DNA of 64,000 nucleotides from Neocallimastix lanati (nom. inval.) (lineage: Eukaryota > Neocallimastigomycota > Neocallimastigomycetes > Neocallimastigales > Neocallimastigaceae), in assembly GCA_016946835.1 (NCBI GenBank), contig JACVTC010000042.1, forward strand, positions 1,032,001-1,096,000, given 5' to 3'. Under the pieces are notes generated by a model, which saw nothing but the letters and a program-made list of their open reading frames with translations, was not told where the DNA came from and searched no databases. Below, piece by piece: positions 21,895 through 29,945 of this stretch (position 1 is its first letter; every line of letters starts with the position of its first letter). The translations under genes were made by a program, and so were the position numbers.

Positions 21895-23310
21895 GAAGTA
21901 CAAATATATAAAATAAAATAAAATAAATAGTAGAAATATAAATATAAAGTACAGATTGAATAAAATAAAATAAAATAAAATTAAATAAAATAAAATAAAA
22001 TAAAATAAAATAAATAGTAGAATATAAATATATATATATAGTACAGATTGAATAAAATATTATAAAATAAAATAAATAGTAGAATATAAATATATATATA
22101 AAGTACAGATTGAATAAAATAAAATAAAAAAAAAAAAAATAAAATAAAATAAAATAAAATAAAATAAAAAGTAGAATATTAAATAAGAAAGTACAGATTG
22201 AATAAAATAAAATAAAAAGTAGAATATTAAATAAGAAATTATAGATTGAATAAAATAAAATAAATAGTAAGAATATAAATATAAAGTACAGATTGAATAA
22301 AATAAAATAAAATAAATAGTAGAATATAAATATATATATATAGTACAGATTGAATAAAATATTATAAAATAAAATAAATAGTAGAATATAAATATATATA
22401 TAAAGTACAGATTGAATAAAATAAAATAAAAAAAAAAAAAATAAAATAAAATAAAATAAAATAAAATAAAAAGTAGAATATAAATATATATATAAAGTAT
22501 AGATTGAATAAAATAAAATAAAATAAAATAAAATAAAATAAAATAAAATAAAATAAAATAAAATAAAATAAAATAAAATAAAATAAAATAAAATAAAATA
22601 AAATAAAATAAAATAAAATAAAATAAAATAAAATAAAATAAATAGTAGAATATAAATATATATATAAAGTACAGATTGAATAAAATAAAATAAAATAAAA
22701 TAAAATAAATAGTAGAATATAAATATATATATAAAGTACAGATTGAATAAAATAAAATAAAATAAAATAAAATAAAATAAAATAAAATAAAATAAATAGT
22801 AGAATATTAAATAAGAAAGTAAAGATTGAATAAACTAAACTAAAATAAAATAAAATAAAATAAATAGTAGAATATTAAATAAGAAAGTACAGATTGAATA
22901 AAATAAAATAAAATAAAATAAAATAAATAGTAGAATATGAATATAAAGTACAGATTGAATAAAATAAAATAAAATAAAATAAATAGTAGAATATGAATAT
23001 AAAGTACAGATTGAATAAAATAAAATAAAATAAAATAAATAGTAGAATATGAATATAAAGTACAGATTGAATAAAATAAAATAAATAGTAGAATATGAAT
23101 ATAAAGTAAAGATTGAATAAAATAAAATAAAATAAAATAAAATAAAATAAAATAAAATAAAATAAAATAAAATAAAATAAAATAAATAGTAGAATATTAA
23201 ATAAGAAAGTACAGATTGAATAAAATAAAAAAAAAATAAAATAAAATAAAATAAAATAAAATAAATAGTAGAATATAAATATATATATAAAGTACAGATT
23301 AAATAAAATA
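21895..23310 (+). repeat. large minisatellite, (AAAAT)n with ~30-bp core
   Basis: About twenty units of the core TAGTAGAATAT(A/G)AATATA ... AAGTACAGATTGAATAAAAT, separated by AAAAT repeats. One pure AAAAT array is over 130 bp (22510-22640). Two sub-variants exist (AATATATATATAAAGTAC and TATTAAATAAGAAAGTAC). A ~430-bp block around 21950-22140 is repeated at 22290-22450, so units were copied in groups. Long open frames through it are low-complexity artefacts. Confidence 0.85.
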
Positions 23311-23330
23311 AAACAAAATAAATATGAAAT

Positions 23331-23784
23331 ATAATAAAATAAAAAATTATTTGAATTATAATAAAAATACAAGTATTAATAAAAATAAAATAAAATAAAA
23401 TAAAATAAATATTTGAATTATTATAAAAATACAAGTACTAATAAAATAAAATAAATAAAATAAATATGAGAATAATAATAAATTGCAAGTATCAATAGTA
23501 ATAAAATAAAATAATATAAAATAAATAAATATGCAGTGAAATAATAATATATAATATGATAAAATAAAATAAATAAGATATTGATATGAAATTAATATAA
23601 AAACTAAATTTAGCAACAAATAAATTATATAATAAAGTAAATGATATAGCATATATATATGTTAACATGAATTTTATTATAATTTTTACAGTATTTTAAA
23701 TTAATGTAAATTATTATATTTCTATATAATAAACAAATTTTATAGTTAAAAAAATAATATAAAAAAAAATAATATTAAAATATT
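23331..23784 (+). repeat. left half of MULE-associated repeat (copy 2), split by copia-1
   Basis: Closely matches 11270-11735 of copy 1, including CAAGTATTAATAAAAATAAA and TTTAGCAACAAATAAATTAT. It stops at ATATT (23780-23784), the left target duplication of copia-1, and resumes at 35008. Confidence 0.75.
23780..23784 (+). repeat. target-site duplication of copia-1 (left), ATATT
   Basis: ATATT directly before the split 5' LTR; the same five bases are at 35008-35012. Confidence 0.75.
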
Positions 23785-23808
23785 CGTTAAAATATATTTA
23801 CTATATTT
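23785..23808 (+). repeat. copia-1 5' LTR, first 24 bases
   Basis: CGTTAAAATATATTTACTAT plus ATTT, the same as the start of the 3' LTR at 34803 except for the first base. The rest of this LTR continues at 28867 on the far side of copia-2. Confidence 0.9.
23804..23808 (+). repeat. target-site duplication of copia-2 (left), TATTT
   Basis: TATTT, repeated at 28862-28866. Removing copia-2 and one copy restores the copia-1 LTR exactly. Confidence 0.9.
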
Positions 23809-24044
23809 TGTTAAATATAAGAAATCTCCTTTGATTATGTTTTAAAAATGTGAGAATCTAATTTCGTGTTTTTTATTAAAAGGAGTTATTGTTGAAGAGA
23901 TTTATATTATAAAATATTTATAGTTATTTTATTAAGGTTACACAAATATATTATTGGTCTTATACTTGAAAATATATATTAAAATATATCACAAAACTCC
24001 TTAATATTATATATATACAAAACTTCAATATTTATATTTTAACA
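23809..24044 (-). repeat. copia-2 3' LTR
   Basis: 236 bp, TG...CA on the minus strand, with 7-bp inverted ends TGTTAAA/TTTAACA. Identical by eye to 28626-28861. Confidence 0.9.
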
Positions 24045-24060
24045 CTCCCCTCAAGTCTAA
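24045..24060 (-). promoter_or_regulatory. copia-2 polypurine tract
   Basis: On the minus strand GACTTGAGGGGAG lies directly before the LTR start TGTTAAAA. Similar tracts precede the 3' LTRs of copia-1 (TTTGAGGAGGAG) and copia-3 (TTTGAGGGGGAA). Confidence 0.8.
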
Positions 24061-24950
24061 CTTCATAAAAAGTAAGACTTAAATTAAGATTTGCAGCAGA
24101 AATAATTTGGTATCAAGTTGTATCGTCTATATTGACGATTAAACTATAAAGAGTATAGATTTATATAGTTAGATAATATTTACATTATATTCGGTGTTTA
24201 ATATTAATATATTATAATTTTAGTATAGTACTATATAATATATGTCGAGTAAAATGATTTGGCTGATTTACAACAAAGAGAAAATAGTTATTTAAGATAA
24301 TTACAAAGATTGTTTATAAATTGTAAATCATAGATATAGATACTTAAAATGGTATTTTTTCTGATTGCTATAATAGAAATAAGCATACTAGTATGAGATT
24401 TGTTCCAAACAATAGAGATAACCCTGATGACTGTGACATTAAAGGTTATGTTAATATTAAAAGTAATAAATGTTATTGTACAAGCAATAGAAGTGGTGAT
24501 TGCATTTTACAATCAACCGATTGAGTTTAACCGAGTTCGTTATTATGATTGAGTTGTTTATCAAGATCCTAATAGTAAGACTAATGTTGAAATAGCCTTG
24601 ACTGAATATGGTTGTTGAACAATCGTAAGGGATGATAAAGATACCAAATGGATAGAAAATCTTCCTCATCATATACAAATTAATCAAATTAATTTGATAT
24701 TTATACTTTTTTTTTTTTTTTTTTTTTTTTTTTGAAATTTAAAGAACTACACACATTAAACTGTAATTATTATTATTTTTTTGTTTCGTTTTTATGATTA
24801 CTATTCATTTATATCTATTACAAGTATTACTAGATATTCTATTTATTTCTACAAAATTTTTTATTTCAACTTTTACATGCATAAAATAATTGTGTTTCCC
24901 TAAATTTATTTTCATTATAAATGTCTATCCATTGTCTACCAATAATTCAA
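24061..24950. other. copia-2 interior, unassigned
   Basis: No supported gene. Contains a T-run (24709-24733). TTTGGTATCAAGTTGTATCG at 24108 looks like a classical tRNA-primer motif but is at the wrong end of the element. Confidence 0.5.
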
Positions 24951-26090
24951 TTAAACTTCTGTTTCCTTATATTCTGTTGTTCTATGACTATTGTAATTAG
25001 TTTCAGTATAATTTGTCGTTCTACGACTATCGTCATAATTAGTTTCGGTGTAAGTAACGGAATCTTTATTACTGTTATTGTCAATAATGACAGAGTATCT
25101 ACGAGTGGTATCTCCCATATTTGAGTTATTTGCAAAATTGAACGGATAGTATGGCTTGAAATATAAGGATGATTAATCGGTAGATGTTGTAGTCTATCTT
25201 GATGATTCTCTGCAATACAACAGCAAGTTCCTGAGCCGTTGTGTGAACAGGATCAATTATTACAAGAAGAACATGAAGATGTACTGCATGAAGTGCAAGT
25301 ACTTGATATGACGTTGGATTTTTTTTTTTTTTTTTTTTTTATTATTATTAGTATTTGGCTTTTTAACAATAATATTAGAGTTGTCTATGGTAAGATCACC
25401 ACATTTATTAATAGCTAAAATAAATGTAGTAGTTGTAGCAAAAATAGAAATTGTGTTAGAGTTTATGGTTTCACTTAAAAACATTTCTGAGTTAATAACA
25501 ATTTCTTAATCAACATGTTTAATGATTAGTAAATCTTTTTGATTATTATATGGTGGTGATTCCTTTGGTGAATCTCTTTGTAAATCTATGTAGATCTCTT
25601 GATAAACATGGAACTGGAGTATTTTCAGTGGTTTAGAAAACATCAGAATTTTATTCCATGTTGACACATGAACCATCACTTAAGGAAATTGAATAACTAA
25701 CTTGAGATTGATAATTTGTAAAATCTTAACTGATAATTACGTTTAAAGTCATTATTTGAATTAGTCAAATTATCGTGCAATCCACCTACTGGATAGTTTG
25801 GTTTTGGACTAACATAATTTAATGAACTGTATGAAATATCGATGTTACCGTTTTATATAAATGCCTTTTTTTTTTATTAGGATAAATCCAATAATAGTAA
25901 CTAAGGCAAATACACTTGTACCATACAAAGAGATAATAACAGCATTATTTGTTTCTTCAGTTGTACTTTCATTTGCTAAAATTTTTGATTTATTATTACC
26001 GATTTAACCATTATTATTGCTATTATTATTGTTATTATCATTATTGTTGACAATATTATCTCCATTAGTTTTGTTTTTTTTTTTTATTTC
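24951..26090 (-). pseudogene. captured gene relic: single-pass membrane protein with repetitive tail
   Basis: Reading leftwards there is an Asn-rich stretch, a Ser/Thr/Glu linker (ILANESTTEETNN) and a clear transmembrane helix (AVIISLYGTSVFALVTIIGF, about 25985-25880), then KKK. It continues after frameshifts with a cytoplasmic-type tail: DISYSSLNYVSPKPNYPVGG, later MFLSETINSNTISIF, and finally MGDTTRRYSVIIDNNSNKDS with two YTETNY repeats, ending at TAA 24951. The pieces lie in order but in several frames with stops, so the gene is dead. The layout resembles the C-terminus of a fungal surface or receptor-like protein; I do not recognise the family. It lies in the same orientation as the LTRs. 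Confidence 0.55.
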
Positions 26091-26199
26091 ATAATATTAT
26101 TACAGATATATTAAAGATTATTTGTTTTTATCTTTAAGAATATTTATAACAAATATTCTGGAATTTCAAATTAAAATGAAAACATTATTACTGAAGGAA

Positions 26200-26799
26200 C
26201 AAAAATTTCTATTATTCAAACTATTTAGATAGTTATAGCATTCTCTTCTATTTCGTTACATTACCTATTAATTCAGTTTATTTAGAAAATGATGTTCTAT
26301 TTAATTCTATTATTCATCAAATTTTTCTTGCTGAACTTAAAATACAAATTGAAAATTATCAAAAAAAAGAATAATTTTAGAGTAGCATATTTAAATTCAG
26401 AACCAGATACTTCAAAGATTTTACTGATATTACTCAAGTTAAATCTACTGCAGGTTCTCAATTAAATTCTGAAGGTAATAATTAACAGAACAAATTCAAA
26501 TGAAGTGTAAAGATATAATCTTTGATGTTCCAAATTCCTCAACTGATTATAAAGATATTCTTACTCCAATTAGTCATTATGAACTTACTATTTCTGATTC
26601 TAAAGCTCTTAAAGAGTTATTAAAATATAATAATATTAAGGCTAGTTGTTCTGGTGCTCTCTATGATAAAGATGGAATTAATTCAATGTATTTATTTATA
26701 CCATTTGTTGATAGTGTTGTTACTTTCTTTACTGGTCACTTTTGGATTAATTGGACTACTTATGATATTGTTAATGTTTACATTTGGATTAATATATAA
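26200..26799 (+). pseudogene. captured coding relic of unknown family
   Basis: The plus strand reads SVYLENDVLFNSIIHQIFLA, ELKIQIENYQKK, then in other frames RVAYLNSEPDTSK and TQVKSTAGSQLNSEG, and after 26500 an open frame of 99 codons (CKDIIFDVPNSSTDYKDIL, SGALYDKDGINSMYLFIPF). Composition and continuity look protein-coding, with at least three frame breaks. No known domain is recognised. It runs antisense to the element. Confidence 0.45.
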
Positions 26800-26829
26800 A
26801 TTATTGTTTACATTTATACTATTTTTTTA

Positions 26830-27140
26830 ATAATAAATTACTTGAATTATTGGATATTAAATCTAAATCAATTGGAGAAAGCAAAACATTGTTCTTGTTT
26901 TCTAATTCTTCATTTATTTTTCTTTTTTTCATCAATATTTGCAAAAAAAATGAGCTAATTCTTGATTTTGTTCTTTGATCTTTTGAGCGATGATCACATT
27001 ATTTAAGATCTTTTGTTGTATTAATTTTTTGCATTTTCAGTTTCAAATGGGAATTGTACATGATTGACGTTATTTGGATCCGTCCTACAATGAGCACGAA
27101 GCCATAATTGATTCTGTAAGTGGTTTGCATTTTGATTAAA
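26830..27140 (-). pseudogene. captured coding relic, polar/coiled-coil-like
   Basis: The minus strand reads NANHLQNQLWLRAHCRTDPN, NVNHVQFPFETENAK, then AQKIKEQNQELAHFF and KKRKINEELENKNNVLLSPI across frame breaks. Charged, probably helical. Family not recognised. Confidence 0.4.
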
Positions 27141-27339
27141 TTTAAAATTGTTTGTTTGTCTAATTTTGAAGTTGAACTTTGATTTAAATTATAATTATTA
27201 TATAAATTAGTACTTATTTAATTTATGTTATTTTATCCTTTATATTTGTTTCAATATACTATTATTACAATTAGTGTTAGTAGTAGTAGTAGTAGTGGTA
27301 GTATTAGAATTATTTTAATATCTATTTCCTTTTCCATTT

Positions 27340-27594
27340 CGTTTATCACTGTGGCCTTGTTTTTTTATTTTTTTTGTATACCATTCAATTCATAATAAAT
27401 TCAACCACAGGATTAATCCATTTTAAAATGGAGACCATAGTAGACTTCTTTAAGTTTCTCTTTCCAATAATAATAATCACACTCACGATAAGTATTCCTG
27501 CTACATTGGCTGGAAAATTGAAGCCAATGGTTCTAAATATTTGATTAATGATAATGACAATACATAAAATCACTATAATACCTAAAGGAACTTA
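27340..27594 (-). pseudogene. membrane-protein fragment resembling the LrgA-like part of fungal LrgB-type proteins
   Basis: VPLGIIVILCIVIIINQIF, then GFNFPANVAGILIVSVIIII, GKRNLKKS and ILKWINPVVEFIMNWMV. The FPA-VAG motif inside a hydrophobic helix and the later WINP remind me of CidA/LrgA-type membrane proteins and their fungal LrgB-like fusions. Only about 80 codons remain. Call made from memory of the motif; moderate to low certainty. Confidence 0.4.
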
Positions 27595-27744
27595 AATTAA
27601 GTCATATATTAATTTATGAAGTAAATATTTTTGTATATAATTTTTATTTTTTATCTTAATTTTTTTTAAATCTTGATTTATTTTATTGCTAATTTTCTTT
27701 TAATTATTAATTATATCTTTCCCATTAATACAATATTTTAATTA

Positions 27745-28020
27745 AATAATATTATCGTAATATTTTCAACTTAATTATTTAGTTGACTATTAAGGCCTTT
27801 TTTATTTTATAAATATGTTAGTTGACTATTAAATTGTATATTTTCAACTTAACATATTATAACATAATTTATTATTTCATCTTATTATACAATTATTTTC
27901 AACCCAAAATGGTTGGCTATTGTTTTATTATTATTTTTCAACTTAATAACACTATTTAACTGTCATTTATTTTTATTCATTTTACAAATAGTTATTAGTT
28001 GACTATTCTCATTTTATTTA
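27745..28020 (-). repeat. copia-2 leader: repeated complementary motifs AGTCAACT / AAGTTGA
   Basis: On the minus strand AATAGTCAACTAA occurs three times and TAAGTTGAAAAT at least three times, plus a variant pair AGCCAACC / GGTTGAAAAT. These motifs can pair and would fold into several short hairpins between the PBS and the interior. Copia-1 and copia-3 have tandem hairpins in the same place. Confidence 0.6.
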
Positions 28021-28590
28021 TTATTAAATGACAACATTAATAATTTTTATTTAAATATATTTAATTAATTATTAATTAATTTATTTATTGTATAATGGGA
28101 AGATTGATTGTATTTTATTTTGTTTTTTTTTTTATTATTACTTAATAAAATTTTTAATTTAAATTTTAGGCTATTCTTAATATAAAGATTTATTTATATA
28201 TCTCTTTTTATTTTTATTTATTATAATTATTTATTTATTTATTTTTTTTTTTAAAAATATTTACTTCATTTTATTTTATATTAATAATGCATTTCAAAAT
28301 TATAAATTTTAAAAAGAACACAATTAATACTTATATTAATACAAGAATTATATATTTCATTTGAATTTATTTATTAGATAAAGAGTTTATTTATTTTAAG
28401 AAATTTATTTTTGTTTATTTAAAGAAGTTTATTTTTGTTTATTTTATTATTGAATGATAATTTATTATAATTTTAAAATTGAATGTTAATTTATTATAAT
28501 TTTAATATTATATATTTAAAATAAAATAGAGATTAATAATATTATAAATATTATAAATAATATTATTTATTATTTTACTTAACTTAGCTT
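28021..28590. other. copia-2 leader, A+T-rich
   Basis: Non-coding sequence between the hairpin repeats and the primer site; no gene seen. Confidence 0.5.
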
Positions 28591-28625
28591 TTTTGCTCAA
28601 TTTGGTGAGATTGAGACTCTTAATC
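28591..28625 (-). promoter_or_regulatory. copia-2 primer binding site, matching the 5' half of tRNA-Lys(CUU)
   Basis: The minus strand next to the LTR end reads GATTAAGAGTCTCAATCTC. The plus strand reads GCTCAATTTGGTGAG, then ATTGAGACTCTTAATC. This is like a eukaryotic tRNA-Lys(CUU) from the D-arm (GCTCA..GGT.GAG) through the anticodon stem and loop (GAGACTCTTAATC, anticodon CTT). The match stops at about tRNA position 40, where a cleaved half-molecule would end. Confidence 0.75.
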
Positions 28626-28861
28626 TGTTAAATATAAGAAATCTCCTTTGATTATGTTTTAAAAATGTGAGAATCTAATTTCGTGTTTTTTATTAAAAGG
28701 AGTTATTGTTGAAGAGATTTATATTATAAAATATTTATAGTTATTTTATTAAGGTTACACAAATATATTATTGGTCTTATACTTGAAAATATATATTAAA
28801 ATATATCACAAAACTCCTTAATATTATATATATACAAAACTTCAATATTTATATTTTAACA
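28626..28861 (-). repeat. copia-2 5' LTR
   Basis: 236 bp, identical by eye to the 3' LTR at 23809-24044. On the plus strand TGTTAAATATAAG ... TATATTTTAACA. Confidence 0.9.
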
Positions 28862-28866
28862 TATTT
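28862..28866 (+). repeat. target-site duplication of copia-2 (right), TATTT
   Basis: TATTT, the partner of 23804-23808. Confidence 0.9.
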
Positions 28867-29047
28867 CATTTTATATTAACCAATCAATTAGTTTAATAAA
28901 TAATATTCATGTATAAAAGCTTTCTAAATGAATATGTTTTTCTTTAGTTCTATTTTTTATAAAAAATATATTAATAAATAATAAAATATCTATAATATAA
29001 ATAAATTAAACTATTATTTAATTATATAAACATTAATGTGTCTAAAA
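28867..29047 (+). repeat. copia-1 5' LTR, remaining 181 bases
   Basis: Identical by eye to 34827-35007 of the 3' LTR, ending AATGTGTCTAAAA. The LTR does not end in the usual CA. Confidence 0.9.
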
Positions 29048-29075
29048 GATTAAGAGTCTCAATCTACTAATTGAG
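29048..29075 (+). promoter_or_regulatory. copia-1 primer binding site, matching the 5' half of tRNA-Lys(CUU)
   Basis: GATTAAGAGTCTCA (29048-29061), then ATCTACTAATTGAG. The reverse complement is CTCAATTAGTAGATT + GAGACTCTTAATC: the D-arm plus anticodon arm of a tRNA-Lys(CUU). The first base lies directly after the LTR. Confidence 0.75.
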
Positions 29076-29945
29076 TTTGAATTAAAATAAAGTTAAGTTA
29101 TAATATAAATTAAATTTTTCTATTTTTACCTTTCAATAAAACCAAAGAACTAATAAATTATTATTTTTATTATTTATTGTATTTTATTTATTACCGAATC
29201 AAATCCATAAGAAATAAAGATATTTTTTTTAATCAACAATAATAAAATTATAATTAAATTGTTAAAAAATAAAATTAATATCATCAAGATGAAAAATTTA
29301 TTGTCAACTGATGATATTAATATTAAAATATAATAAAAATGATATCATCAAGATGAAAAATTTATTGTCAACTGATGATATTAATATTAAAAATAAAATA
29401 AACACAGTATCATCAAGATGAGAAATAAATAGTCAACTGATGGTATTTAAATAAATTTGAAACTAAAATATTATTAATATAAAAAAATATAAATAAATTA
29501 AAATAATAATAAAAAAACTAATTATTTGTATTAAATAAAATTTTGAATAAATCACATTATATAATATATCAAATATATTAAAATGAAATTATAAAACTAA
29601 TCAATGAATAAAAAATAAAAAATCTAATCAAATAATAATCACCTTTTATTTAATCAAAATTAATAATAAATTAAATAATATAAATGCCTTATTTATTAAA
29701 GTTTGGTATTACAATACTAAATGAGATAAAAATAGTAACAAATTAATGAAATCAAATTTAAGTAAAAATTAAAATGAGAATTTTTAATATAACAAATTAA
29801 TACTAATAAATTAATAAAAATTAACAGAATTAAATATTATAATATTTTTTAAAACTACTAAAATATTTTTACTAATTGAGATTTAAAAAAATATATAATT
29901 AATTTAAAACAATAATAAAAATTTTAAATTTCAAAAGTACTCGAA
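29076..29945 (+). other. copia-1 leader (5' UTR)
   Basis: About 870 bp, A+T-rich, with the tandem hairpin repeats at 29277-29447 and no open frame. It would contain the packaging and dimerisation signals. Confidence 0.6.
29277..29447 (+). repeat. three tandem hairpin units in the copia-1 leader
   Basis: The ~65-bp unit ATATCATCAAGATGAAAAAT...GTCAACTGATGATAT is repeated three times (from 29277, 29341 and 29408). Each has inverted arms ATATCATCA / TGATGATAT. In unit 3 both arms are altered (GTATCATCA / TGATGGTAT), leaving the pairing largely intact. Confidence 0.8.

Larger units (their letters stand above)
23809..28861 (-). mobile_element. copia-2: non-autonomous LTR retrotransposon without gag-pol
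   Basis: It is 5,053 bp with two 236-bp LTRs that look identical by eye (TGTTAAAT ... TTTAACA), a 5-bp target duplication, a PBS inside the right LTR and a polypurine tract inside the left LTR. It is therefore a complete element transcribed leftwards. The interior has no protease, integrase or RT motif on either strand. Instead it has a ~1-kb leader and fragments of other coding sequences. Transposition must have depended on proteins from another element; copia-1 and copia-3, which share its primer site, are natural candidates. Confidence 0.85.

Noticed and set aside
22835-23652. Several long open frames through the AAAAT minisatellite (also at 10877-11317, 44424-44905 and 46218-46496)
   Set aside because: They consist of Phe, Ile, Leu, Tyr and Ser from translating (AAAAT)n in any frame; no protein-like pattern, and the same DNA is a tandem repeat.
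24104-24125. TTTGGTATCAAGTTGTATCG as a classical tRNA primer site for copia-2
   Set aside because: It lies next to the 3' LTR and polypurine tract, the wrong end; the real primer site is at 28591-28625.
25260-25484. Separate small gene on the minus strand (74 codons)
   Set aside because: It falls within the captured membrane-protein relic and reads as one of its frames, ending in a poly-Lys run from a T-tract.
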